Shown piece after piece: positions 22,401-33,899 of a DNA stretch of 64,000 nt. The number at the start of each line of letters is the position of its first letter. Position 1 is the stretch's first letter. Under the pieces are notes generated by a model that searched no databases, was not told the origin of the DNA, and saw only the letters and a program-made list of their open reading frames with translations. Made by a program: the position numbers and the translations under genes. This DNA comes from Zhengitettix transpicula (lineage: Eukaryota > Arthropoda > Insecta > Orthoptera > Tetrigidae). The stretch spans positions 78,741,009-78,805,008 of the forward strand of contig CM073594.1 in the NCBI GenBank assembly GCA_037074705.1. Reading direction: 5' to 3'.

Positions 22401-23473
22401 TGGAACAAGATTTTAATTTTGCATTGAGTTTGTTACTTAAACAATTAAAAGTAGATTTATCAGCTGGGTCATGGTATCTTTGTCTCTTTTCTGACCCACA
22501 GGTGGAGAAAATGTGAGCTCATCTCATAGTTAGGCATGAACTGGGTGGATGACTTGCTTTTATGTACACCAAGGAGTTAAATATGCCTGTATTATCACAG
22601 AAAGTGATGGGACCATGTTAACAGGGTATTTAGAATTTGGACACATTCTGACATATGAAAATAAAATTGTTTAAATCACACTTTAAAAAAATTGATCTCA
22701 GAAGTGTGCAGTTGCCTAAGAATTTCAATGTTTCCTGAGGAAAGATGGATCCTCTGAAAGTTTTAACTACATTTCAGTCTGACTTGAAACTAATATTCAT
22801 TCTTATGATACACAATATCTCCTTTGACTTTCCAATCCACTCACAAAATCCATATTTTATATATACCACTCCACAATATTCATAAATAAAGCATATCACA
22901 TTTAAATAAAAATATAAAACGTCTGTTTTAAAATACAAAAATTAGATAAGATAGCCAATTTACAGACAAAATGATATAAATACCACACAATTTCTTCTGC
23001 GTAATAGAATTAAATTGTGATTCAAAAGACAAAATGTATTAATTTTCATTACTATTGATTGTATTAAGAAGAAAAACAAATATAATAATTTAAATATTTA
23101 TTCGACAGATTATGAAGTAACAGAATATGGCATGACAAATATTTAATAATAGGCAAATCATTTCACATTATATATGTACAATTTCACATCAAAATTTACA
23201 TTGGCACTTCAATATTTCCATGTTTAAATCGACAACAGGATTCTAAATTGAACTAAGTCTATTGTAAATTGAGTATGTAAATTTTAAAAGGATGATTGAT
23301 CAAGTAGTTTTAAATTGTTTGATAACACAGTAGGAAACAAATTTTTGGATCTAAATAAAATTGATTATTATAAAACATGACTATTGAAGTAAAACAGCTT
23401 TAACAAGCTCTCTTAAAAAGTTATATATAACATATGTACAAGATTGCAAATAGCAAAAGTTATCCCACAAAAT
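22401..23473. other. Convergent intergenic tail with a Penelope-tail fragment and a Cks poly(A) candidate
   Basis: 22940-23010 (gataagatagccaattta, cagacaaaatgatataaata, ccacacaat) is a minus-strand copy of the recurrent Penelope tail. TTTATT at 23097-23102 is a possible poly(A) signal for the minus-strand Cks gene, about 370 bases past its stop. Nothing else was recognised. Confidence 0.45.
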
Positions 23474-26400
23474 TCAAGAAACGTCTGTTGAGCCTTCTTT
23501 GTTTTCTGGTGGAGTTGTGATTTTTCTTTTGAACAGCAAAATATGTGGCTCTGAAATAAATTTTATAGCATTACCAGAAATCAAATTAAATGTTGATCTG
23601 TAAAATCAATTAAAAACTTTCAATAAGAATCTTATACAGTTACAGACACTAAAAAATATATTAAGTTTTAAAATATTTCTGTAATGTGGGTGTAGTTCCA
23701 AAATAATTTTAAATAGACCACAACTGAAACGAGTCCTACAGTGTGGTGTCTCATCTCTGTATCTAGTTTAGAAGAGGAAAGAGCATCATGTATCCCAAAT
23801 GCACCACTAGACAATTATCAGTTGAAGGATATGTAAGATAACCATAGCAACAATCACAAAGCCAAATACTTCATAAATAACACACAAGATATGGCATCAA
23901 ATCATTTTGTACCACGCAATGCTGTCATAGACATTTCAAATGTGAGAGTGTCCTTAACATCAATGCTGGGATTAACCAGGATTAGATTATGATGAATCTT
24001 GGCTCCAGATTTGTCACTTTCTTCCACATTAATAGTCAGCTGCAAGATTATACATTGTTCAATAGAAAATCATCTAGTGAAACTTGAGGAGACTGAATCA
24101 ACATGGCTGCAAGTTGTGTTGTAAAAAATGGTTAGTTATTTTTTCAAATCTTATATTGGAAGAAGAAAGAAATTCAGAGAAGGGGATATTTGTATCATAA
24201 TTCACTCAGCAGGACACTAATTGAGGGAGCATCTTACAACTTGATAAGAGTTGACATACTAATATAATATATATATAGAGAGAGAGAGGGGGGAGAGGGG
24301 AGAGGGAGAGAGTGTGTGAGAGAGTGAGAGAGAGAGGGTGAGAGAGAGAGGGTGAGAGTGAGAGAGAGAGAGTGAGAGAGAGAGAGAGGGTGAGAGAGAG
24401 AGGGTGAGAGAGAGAGGGTGAGAGTGAGAGAGCGAGTGAGAGAGAGTGAGAGAGCGAGTGAGAGAGAGCGAGAGTGAGAGAGAGAGAGTGAGAGAGAGAG
24501 CGAGTGAGAGAGAGCGAGAGAGAGAGAGTGAGAGAGCGAGAGAGAGGGGGGGGGAAGAGAGATAGGTTGTGGCTTACCTGAAAGTGAAGTGTGGTGTCGC
24601 CATAAGGAACTGAAAGTTGTTCTTCAAATTTTCGGAGGCTCTCAAGCCGCCTCCTTCAGGAAGGAGTGTTACACCATTCCGTGCACCGACCACCTGCGGA
24701 CTGTCATGCAGCTTTTGATGCGCATGTCGCAGCTAGACATTTTATGGTAAGGCCATTCGGGGGAAGGCCGACCTCCAGACAGCAGGTCAAGAAGGCAACG
24801 TGGGATTGTAATTTTGCCAGGCTCATGGCCTCATGTTTTAATGATCTTAGGAGTTTTTCAGCAGAACTCATCTTAGGATATGATAGGGACGCAGAATTGA
24901 TGGGGGAGAAGTTGGTAATATAATATAACAGAATTAGCACTTCACTTTCAGGTAAGCCACAACCGATCTCTTTTTCCTTTCCATACCAACACTGCAATTA
25001 TTTTTGAAAATGTCATATACTTACTAATATCATACACACACACACAAATGTTAAGGATTTTAATTATTAAGTGACAAAGTCACATAGGATAAATGGATAC
25101 TGAGGAAAGATAAAAAGATAGAACGAAGGTTAGGAATATGCACTGAAGAAAGCACATGCTTTAGGCATAGTAATATGCTCAAATGAAGCATACGTTCAAG
25201 GCGTAGAGAGGAATATATATATAACACATTAGGACAGGAGAGAGAGACAGCGATGCCAACTTACCTGCAATCAGTAAGAAAATATTGTTTCTTATGTAAT
25301 TCCGTGTGGCAACACTCCACAGAGAGTACAGTGCAATTAGTTGTAGAAAATGAAAAGATGAAGAAAGATGTAAATGAAAGAACATTTGCTGTACTTTTGG
25401 ACTTTGAAAGAGCATTTTAGACAACAGATAGAGAAAATCTATAATTAAAATTAGAGCAATTAAATAACAGGGGTAATATAGTAGAGGTTAAGAGATTACA
25501 TTAAAAAAAACTGTATATTAACATTAATATTTGTACTGATCTAGAAGTTACAAACAACATTGCATAGAGATCTTTTCTGATACTTATTAACAGTCCACAA
25601 AAGTTTGAATGTTATGCATTTGTTTGCTGATGACACTCATTTATAGATCTAGACTTTATGTAAATGTAGTAGTTTAATGGAGTTTTAATTAATGTTCGTT
25701 GTTAATGAAATAAAAATAAATTAAAGCAAAATGCAAAAATTATAAAACATCAGTCTTAATAATATTCTAATTAGATTTGTAGACAAAAGTAAGTGTTAAA
25801 TTAAATGCCACACAATGTTTCTGCAATCCTTATGTTCTTCAGGTGATTAAAAAAGTACAAGATCCATAATGATGACACACCAAACAAACCAGGTGATTAA
25901 CTCACAAGGATTACAGACACATTGTGATGTATTTACTTTAACACTTCATGTTCTGTTTTTTTAATAGTTTATTATGTTTAATGTTTCCAGGAATAAATTA
26001 TATTAATTATTGGTATAGTATAGTATAGGAGCTGTAATAATATTAGGGAAAACAACAATGTATTGATAGAGCATAAGCCTATAGAATGTTAATAGTTTAA
26101 TTAGATTTTAAGCATCATTTGGAATATGCTACAAATAAAGTAGCAAATAAACAGCAGCTTATGAAATGTTTATTCCAGAAATTCCATGTTGATCTAGTAC
26201 AACAGCAATGTGGTTGCATTTAAAATATTGTAGTTCCTGCTTCTTTGTTTTAAATAAGGGAGATATTCAAAGGTTTCAGGCTTCTTAATAGAGCCAAGAG
26301 ATGTATTTTAGTTTAAGATAGGTTTATCAGTAATTATTTAATATTAGTTTATACTGGTGCCCAGTTGAGAATGAAATAATTTGTGATACTATTTTATATC

Positions 26401-29400
26401 TTTAAAATGTTGGACACAAAATTATTTTAAACAAAAATATCAAAATACATATAGGGTTTGGATGACAGATAACTGTCTGCATAAAAAATTCTTCAGCTTG
26501 ATTGACCGATTCTCATTGCTCAATGGTCTATTATCTGGCAGACATGAACTACTTGTAAGACTACAAGGTTTCTTAACCAATGAACAACCAACAAAATTAT
26601 ATATATGATGCAAACATTAACACTAGAAAGCTCGGCAGGGTCATTTTAACCCTTGGCAATATTTAATCAGTAGTAACTGTTTTGTATATGGAGATTGTTC
26701 ATTCAAATTTTGTGACTTTTACCTAAATCATAATTTAAATAGTATATTAAAATCTCAGTAACCTTACTTAAAAAGGTGGTAGTAAATTTTGAATTTACCT
26801 AGAACTCCCAGGATGGGTCATCTAGACCTACTGCTCATGGTACCTTTAAATACTCCCCTTCACTGAATGTTAGTTGTGCATTTTGTAGCATAACCTTCCC
26901 TAACCTCTTCCCATAAATAACTTGACTTTCACTCTCACTATTTTGTTAGTTTCCTCCAGGCAATACGAAAACTTTTGTAGCTCTCTTTCTGGGGTTAGTT
27001 CTTTCTTGGTATTCAAAAGAATGTCATGGAAGTACAAATTTGCTGAGAAAATATTTGCAAAACTACAAAATATTAATCCAGATTATGCTGACAAAGGAAA
27101 AATTTCAAGTTGAGATGAGTTCTGAGTAATTAACAGCATTTCAGACTCCTCAAGCAATAGCAATAGTGAAGCTGTATGTAAGTTGATTTTATATATTAAT
27201 ATTTGTTTGTATTATTCCTATAAATAATTTTGTATTTGACAGTTAGATCAGTATTATGCAATAAAGAAGTAATCTAATCATTTTGAATCTATACCACACT
27301 GATAAATACTCTTTATGCAACACATTCAAAAATGAAAAAATAGCATTTTATCAAGGTAAGTTAAATAAAAATGTGTTAGTTTTGAGTACTTTTCACGGAG
27401 ATGTAACTATAGCTAATAATTATTTTAAAAAACTCCAGAAACTATCTCATTCTACAATGCTACGTAATACAGTGTTGGCGTGGGAGACATAATGGCAAAG
27501 AAGTATTCTACAAAATCAGCATCAAGGAGATGGTGTGGAAACATACGAAAGTTTATGCAAGAATTTAAGAGTCTCCAGTCTCAGATCAGAAAAACAAGGA
27601 AATTACCAATATTAGTTTACTGGGATCAACACAACATTGAAACAGTCAAGTAAAATATTGTAAGGGAAACAAATTTTCAAACAATATATGTGATAACTAT
27701 GCTAAAAGTGGGTGGAAAATGTATATTTAAACAAAAATATATTTGTGTAACTTGTGCTGACAATTTTATTTTAAAGAAAATATGTAGAATATTGCCAAAT
27801 TTTCATAGAATTGTAAAATTAAAATTAACAAAAGTTTTGTATCACCACCTTTTCAGATATTATAAATATTCCCCTCATTACCTTGGAAAAAAATAAATAT
27901 GCAGCACAATTTTATAGTAAGTACTTCATCACAGAATTAGAATAAAAAGATATAATTCATATATGCCGTAATTTCAGTAAAAACACGATAATGTAAAGGG
28001 GTCGAAATGGCACACTGTACGTGTTCTAGGTAGTAATGCAGACTCAGGTTTTCTAGTGCTAAATGGCAATGTCACTTGGGCCACGATCTGGCTCTCAAAA
28101 TAGATGGTCTGATCAACCAATCATGTCTGCAGAAAGAATCTGCTTGTGTTTGGCCAGCCAATTAAGCAATTAAATTAATGGTGTAAGTCAAGTTAAGTTA
28201 CTTGTCTGCCATGTTGAACTATTCAATTTTCATCTTTACCATTTCCATGGTAAAAGTGAAATTATCCAGTACACTTTACGAATCCAACCAGAATAAGAAT
28301 TGCTCATATGTGTCACACTGCCATTTCTATACAATATTCAGGATTTTAACTAATTCACACACATTTGTAACAGTATTACAAGAGAAGTGAGATATGGTCT
28401 ACTTTGAACCATGATTGTTTTCCATGAAATGTATATTGTAAAAGGGAAAAAGATTAAAATCAAACTCGGAACATACAATAGACATTTACTTCAGGTTTCT
28501 TTAGACTGATTAATATCTGTATAATCAGTTTCCAGAGAAAAAAAAAGTTTAAAATATCTCTTTATTTAAATTTGTTATAGAGCTTTTCAACTCTATGATC
28601 ATAATCATTTATAAAATTCTTGACAATGTACAAGTTTCATCAACAAAAACAAGGTGATTGACAATTATGTCCTCTATGCAAGTTTAAAATTGAATATAAC
28701 ATCCAAATTCTGATGCTTAGCTACAAAATGGCTAAAGGTGTATATTTAAAAACATATCCCTATTTTTTGGCCATTTTTTATGCTACAGAATCTAAAAATT
28801 TGTATAGATATTGTGTTACTGTTTAAAGAGGTATTTTCTAAACCTGGGTTTCATTACCCACAGGCAGGCAATTCAAAACTGAATCCATCTACAATTTAAA
28901 AACCACTAGCTATGATTTACCTTGTACAAAAGGGATTTTTTTTATTAAAAGTGTCTGTATAAGGTCATTAATTGTTATATTAATTCAAAACAGACATTAA
29001 ATTAAAACTTTTAACCAAAAGGAAAAATTGTTGGTATCTCAATTGGAAATAAACTGGGTAAGTTTGGTGCTTTCTATAGAGCCACACAGGAAAGAAACTA
29101 AGATGTACTCAGAGACTATTGTTTACTATGACTAGTGAAGGAATGTTACATACTATATTGAATGTTTACAATGACATGCTTTAGGCTAGACCCAACTCCT
29201 TACATTAAATGAAATGAGAACTTAATTTTATACAAAAGTTGGAATGGGCAATAAGTTTAGCGATCTAAGATTAAAATAAATTATTACTTTCTTTATACTC
29301 AGAATTATTACTATAGAAGAACCATGATATGCAAGTTGATATTAGGCTTCTTTAGAAAGTAATACTATTTTTGAATATAAAAAATGTGTTAGATTGGGGG

Positions 29401-30207
29401 GCATTAGAAATACTTAGGTGGATAATTGTAAAGAAAAGGTTGAGAAACACTGGTTTAAATAATATATTAGAATACTAAATATTGTAAAAACAGAAGCTCA
29501 CAAAATATGTAAGTACAGATGCAAACCAAGCATTAAATTGTATGACAAAATTAGAAACTAAATATACCTGGTTGATGCATCATATAGTGAACCCAGCCAA
29601 CACTCTGCTGCACTCCTAGTTTACGCCATTCAGTTTCACTCATAAGATGAGTTTTAGGAACATATTTCAACAGCTCTTTAGGTAATACCACATGTCTAAA
29701 ATAAAATTATTTATATTTTAAAACACGAATGGATAGCAAAACTATTGGTTAATTTTTAAAAAATAAACAACGAGAAACAAATTATGAAACTTTGGGGAAA
29801 CCCATATTGCAGTTGAAGGCATGCAAATTATGCGAAAGCAATGTCACACGTTACAAAAAGAGTATCCGATAATGTTGTCTAATAACGTAACTTAAATGCT
29901 GGTTTAAAATGACAGAGCAATTGGGGAAAAAAGAAAGTAACAACCTACGTAAACATCACATTAAAATGTCAAGACGACACCATACAATAAAATCCTACGT
30001 TAACTTTAAATCAGACACAGCTATGCAACTTCATAAATTACTTGTCAGCACCAAAATCAAAATGTTTCTATACCTTTCTTAGACACACTTCATGCCTTCC
30101 TACAATGTCGCTACAAGTAACTGAATTCTGCCGATTAACTTCACGTACCTGTATTCATACTTATCGTCGTAGTATTTATCTGAATAATAAATATTTTTCG
30201 CAGACAT
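23474..30207 (-). CDS. Cks: Cks: cyclin-dependent kinase regulatory subunit, complete
   Basis: Small adaptor that binds Cdk1/Cdk2 and phosphorylated substrates and is needed for mitotic Cdk activity. Three exons on the minus strand: 30207-30149 (start codon 30207-30205), 29695-29568 and 23550-23474 (stop 23476-23474), together 264 nt and 87 residues, a little longer than typical animal Cks. Family signatures are all present: [15 protein letters not shown] in exon 1; [20 protein letters not shown] and [19 protein letters not shown] in exon 2; EPHILLFKR in exon 3. The hinge is usually HEPEPHILLFRR; here it reads [13 protein letters not shown] charged tail of about 17 residues follows. Intron phases (2 then 1) agree with the joined frame. 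Intron 2 is about 6 kb and holds a piggyBac-like relic, a GA-rich tract and other repeats. The gene converges with thrombospondin and diverges from the SKA2-like gene about 1.5 kb away. Confidence 0.96.
24262..24552. repeat. Long GA-rich purine tract in Cks intron 2
   Basis: About 290 bases are almost purely purine on the plus strand (GA repeats with interspersed GTGA and GCGA), starting at a short TA run and ending in a G9 run. It directly adjoins repeat B copy 2. Such a tract could form triplex DNA, and the Cks transcript would be pyrimidine-rich here. Confidence 0.95.
24553..25010. repeat. Repeat B copies 2 (+) and 3 (-) flanking a GC-richer segment
   Basis: 24553-24695 matches the copy at 6135-6290 (gataggttgtggcttacct, gccataaggaactgaa, aggaaggagtgttac). 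24936-25000 is an inverted copy of its first 60 bases. The 24700-24930 segment between them is less AT-rich (gggggaaggccgacctccag, ggcaacgtgggattg). It could be the element's body; no protein was recognised. Confidence 0.6.
25095..25215 (-). mobile_element. SINE tail fragment
   Basis: The reverse complement matches the 3' part of the SINE at 59815-59940 (atatgctcnnnnnaag, aagcatacgtt, ggatactgaggaaagataaa) with many mismatches. The tRNA head is absent. Confidence 0.45.
25791..25946. repeat. Penelope-tail palindrome in Cks intron 2
   Basis: Arms 25791-25834 and 25901-25946 are inverted copies (gtgttaaantaaat, acacaatgtntctg, aatcctt). The core cacacaatgtttctg also occurs in the tail at 2990-3005. 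Confidence 0.55.
25947..26616. other. Cks intron 2, nothing recognised
   Basis: AT-rich sequence without recognisable coding or repeat structure, up to the TTAA that starts the piggyBac-like relic. Confidence 0.45.
26617..28035 (+). mobile_element. piggyBac-like transposon relic
   Basis: The left end is TTAA (26617) followed by cactagaaagc, then cagggtcattttaaccc. The right end, read as reverse complement from 28035, gives ctagaacacgtacag and then gccatttcgacccc, a matching inverted end. Inside, plus-strand frames recall piggyBac transposase: [17 protein letters not shown] acidic text near 27140, [20 protein letters not shown] near 27340-27400 (compare the family 'VYQGK...VLSTxH'), and a [12 protein letters not shown] block near 27495-27530. 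A Cys-containing tail follows ([19 protein letters not shown]). Stops and frameshifts disable it. The right-end TTAA has decayed to gtagtaa. It is nested in Cks intron 2. Confidence 0.65.
28036..29567. other. Cks intron 2, nothing recognised
   Basis: AT-rich intron between the piggyBac-like relic and Cks exon 2. The open frames are short and unpatterned. Confidence 0.5.
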
Positions 30208-31744
30208 GATTAAACCTAAAAAAAAGATTAAATAGCAAGCACAATTCACACAGTTTACTGGTCGCGGCAACAATTTGAATCCGCCTCAGGTACAAATTCA
30301 AATCAAGGTGCTTTCAAAAACTGATCCGTTGGAAGGCAGCAGTGATACCAATATAAAATAAGTGGTTTTCCTTGAAATAGATGACACAAAAATTATAATT
30401 TATGATTTAATATTTTTATAGTAGGCGGGCATTTGTATTTATTACAAATGATCCAAATTTCCAAACTTGTAGTGAAATATTACGTCTGTTTCGTTGCCCT
30501 TGAGCGTTATGCACTTAAATAATATATATAGTTATATTTAGATCACTTTTAAAGACGATTTTCTCAACGAAGAATAATCTCATAACTTTATTATGAACAA
30601 TTTTTTTAAAAGAAATAATTACCTCATCGAAGTAATAGAATGGAAGATGTAGAATAAGTTAAAATGTCGGCTTAATTAAGGATTCAAATTAACCTCATTA
30701 GTGCACTGAAAAAAAAACATTATTTCAAATAAATATGTAATTCATGCACTAGGAATATAAAAAATGTAGGGAATTGCACAAATGCATTTAATAACTTCTG
30801 CTTGAACCATCAACTCATAAAATATACGTCTGTGTTAATAATATACTAATTATCCTGAAATTATATTGATAAATATGATTTTAAAAACTCATACGTGATT
30901 TCAACTACACAAATTTTGTTTTTGACAATTTAAAGAATTCGGTTCAATTAAAAATTGTACTCCGTTAATTTTATAGTTTTGTTTTAGTTTTTCCAGTGAC
31001 AATGAGATAATGTTACAAAAAGTATATAAAAATAATTTATATTAATCTCTTGTGTTTATAAATGCAAACCTTTAAAAGCAGTGGATCTAGCACAGCTGGT
31101 TTTTATTTAACTAATATTTTGGTGTATATACGTGTTATAAGTTATTTTACTCTTTAAAATTATAAAATCGTTTAAATCAATCTGATAATTCTGCATCATT
31201 TTATGTTACGTTTATTTCATATGTTAACGTTTGTAGATTAAACTGTATTTTCGTGAAACAGATGACATATGGAACCACGATTTAGGGTAGTTCGTGCATT
31301 TAATATATGAAATATTATTCTCTCCCTGAACCACCTGCCCAAAAGGGTATTCAATACGAAATCAGGCTTATGATACTATAGATGCTGTTCTATGAATCAA
31401 AACAGTTGTTTTCTTGAAATCGTAATGTTTTACCTGAGAACTGGGCTAACTTTTTAAGTATTATCATCAAAGTTGCTTAGAGGAAAAACGTATTATTAGT
31501 ATTCATACCTAATATGTTATTAAATAAATATGAAGTCACTCGATCAAATCTGTATTTGAAATTTAAGACTTACATTTCCTTCTCTTATAATATAAACACA
31601 TAAAAATGATCTTATACATCATAATGATCTGAGACATCATAATGATCTGTGACAAAAGTCGAATGTATCTTTGAATGTGTACTGATTTGAATTTAAATGT
31701 GTATGTCGAGGAGATTGTATTACATATTTTTGTATTAATCAAGA
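30208..31744. promoter_or_regulatory. Divergent intergenic region between Cks and the SKA2-like gene
   Basis: About 1.5 kb separates two outward-facing start codons, so the promoters of both genes should lie here. No TATA box or other element could be picked out from the AT-rich background, and no coding region was seen. The first 150 bases upstream of Cks are somewhat less AT-rich. Confidence 0.4.
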
Positions 31745-33646
31745 ATGGAACCACTTGTGCGCAAACTCAGGAATACGGTAGAAAGAGATATTCCTTTTCA
31801 AGGGTTGAATTCTGATCCGACAACTTTTTTTTGCAAACTTTTTCTGGAAACATTATTTACTTGTGAAAATATGAAAACTTTTTGCGACTAAGTTCCGAAT
31901 CCGAATTCTATCCCCTTTTTCAACATTAATTTGGGTTTTTACCATTTTCTAATCGATACGTTTGATGCAGGTGGAAGTAACTGAATTAGAATTAAATATA
32001 ATACAGCTGAACTTGAAGAAAATTGAAGAAAAGTTTAATAAAGAAGTAAATACAGAGGTAATTTTAAAGCAAAATAAGAGAGAAATAAACTGATTTCAAT
32101 TATTAAAAATAATATAGTCTTTTATTATTTATCAACAACTAACTTTATACCTGGCACAACAAGAAACATTTTTTTTACTTACCTTGTATGGTTTGGCACT
32201 GACAAGTAATTTATGAGGTTGCATAGCTGTGTTTGATTTAAAGTTGATGTAGGATTTTATTGTTTGGTGTAGTCTTAATATTTTAATGTGATGTTTACTT
32301 AAAATACAGTTTGGGTGGTCCAGGTCTTTTCTTTACAGTAAATCAGTAATATTTATTTATAATGATCAACTATTTATATCTTTGTCAAATACAGTATATA
32401 TATATTTATAATTCAAATTGAAACTATTACTGACTTATTAAATATAATTGGTGGAAATTGGCCAAAATTCATATTTATTTATAAACATTAAAACTTGTGT
32501 ATATATTAATTAAAATACATCATAATGTTTTCTTCCATTCTATCAGAGCTGTTGATATAGTCATTTTAATTTTATCATCCACCCTTAGCATACATATTTC
32601 TGTTGCTGTACAGGAAGTTTGGCATCTCAGGTGAGATCACTTCCACCTTGGAATTATTGCCAAGGTGTCACACAAGCTCCTGTAGTAATACCAACTCTCT
32701 ACTGTGTTTTCACTTAAGTTATTACCATTTCTCAGAAATGCTGTGCATTATAGTCCCAACCAAGATAAAGTTTGTTCACCCAGGACAGTTTGACCAGATA
32801 TGTAATAAAAAATTTCAGATCCTTCACACAGAGAACTTGTGCTCCATATCTGCTCCACAAGTTGATCTCTAATGACTGACCATCAGCTGAAAATTACAAG
32901 TACTCTTACCTTGTATCTAATAGTTCTACCATATTAGTTCCAGTTTCCCCTTAACATACTTGGTCTAATGACTGACCATCAGCTGAAAATTACAAGTACT
33001 CTTACCTTGTATCTAATAGTTCTACCATATTAGTTCCAGTTTCCCCTTAACATACTTGGTCTAATGACTGACCATCAGCTGAAAATTACAAGTACTCTTA
33101 CCTTGTATCTAATAGTTCTACCATATTAGTTCCAGTTTCCCCTTAACATACTTGGTCTGCAACCAAACACAGAAATGGAATACAATCCTTCCAATGTGCA
33201 AAAGTGCACTCTTCAGACAGGCTTGCAAACTTCACATCATTCCTGGCCATTTTGTTGGCTTCACCATCATTACCTATCCTTAAGCCTCTGTAATTTCTCA
33301 CAGAAATCTTTATACAGAATAAAGTAAAATAAAACTGTCTTCACTTCCCAGAACATTGACCAATTAAAATGTAGGTATTAAGACCAAACTTTTGTATTTT
33401 CTTAAAATAATTATTTGTGTATTATGAATCTACTAAACTTTATAATGTTTATATTTTTAGATTAATGTTACAACCTTATTAACATCTTTGCAACAACTGA
33501 AGTCAGAACATGAACATTTAGAAGAAGAAATTAAGTCAAGTAGAGAGCAGCATGAAGATGTAGTAGCAGCATTAATTAAAAATAATGCACAATTGAAAGA
33601 ATGTTTTGAGAATTTCCTCCATAATATGAGCAAGGTACCTATGTGA
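31745..33646 (+). CDS. Small coiled-coil protein, possibly SKA2-like (tentative)
   Basis: Two exons are well supported: 31971-32057 (29 codons, phase 0, acceptor tttgatgcag) and 33461-33646 (61 codons plus stop). An AATAAA follows at 33706-33711. The start is uncertain: an ATG at 31745 opens a frame (MEPLVRKLRNT) with a possible phase-0 donor after 31777, giving about 101 residues. The product is lysine/glutamate rich and looks helical and coiled-coil throughout, with no membrane segment. The spacing of an ELxxIQxxL helix, then VTTLLTSLQQLKSE and a Gln/Lys-rich helix is like SKA2, the small subunit of the spindle-and-kinetochore-associated complex. That comparison is from memory of the family pattern, and many short coiled coils look alike. 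If right, it would act at kinetochore-microtubule attachments. The intron at 32058-33460 carries a perfect 96-bp triplication. Confidence 0.55.
32058..32868. other. Intron of the SKA2-like gene, unclassified
   Basis: AT-rich to 32560. From 32560 to 33340 the composition is more balanced, suggesting an inserted element, but no protein match was found in either strand. Confidence 0.4.
32869..33156. repeat. Perfect tandem triplication, 96 bp x 3
   Basis: Units start at 32869, 32965 and 33061, each beginning ctaatgactgaccatcagct and ending aacatacttggt. I found no differences among the three copies by eye, which implies a recent expansion or a mis-assembly. It lies in the intron of the coiled-coil gene. 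Confidence 0.94.
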
Positions 33647-33705
33647 GTTCTAAGTAAACAAAATGTTTTAAACCTGTTCTGCTTATATGCTGTTATTTTA
33701 TTGTA

Positions 33706-33711
33706 AATAAA
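33706..33711 (+). promoter_or_regulatory. Poly(A) signal of the SKA2-like gene
   Basis: AATAAA lies 60 bases past the stop codon of the coiled-coil gene, a usual distance. This supports 33644-33646 as the real end of that gene. Confidence 0.5.
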
Positions 33712-33899
33712 TTCCAAATTATAAGTTATTGTTTCATTGCTTTCCTATAATTTTGTGTGTGAATTGCAGTTTCTGCCAAATTTTATATACATATCTGTAT
33801 TTGATTTAAAATAAATTGTTTGATATATATCAGCTATAATTTTTTTATTTGTGAAGCTAATAGAAAGCATGCACATAACTACAGTGCTGTAGTTTTCAG

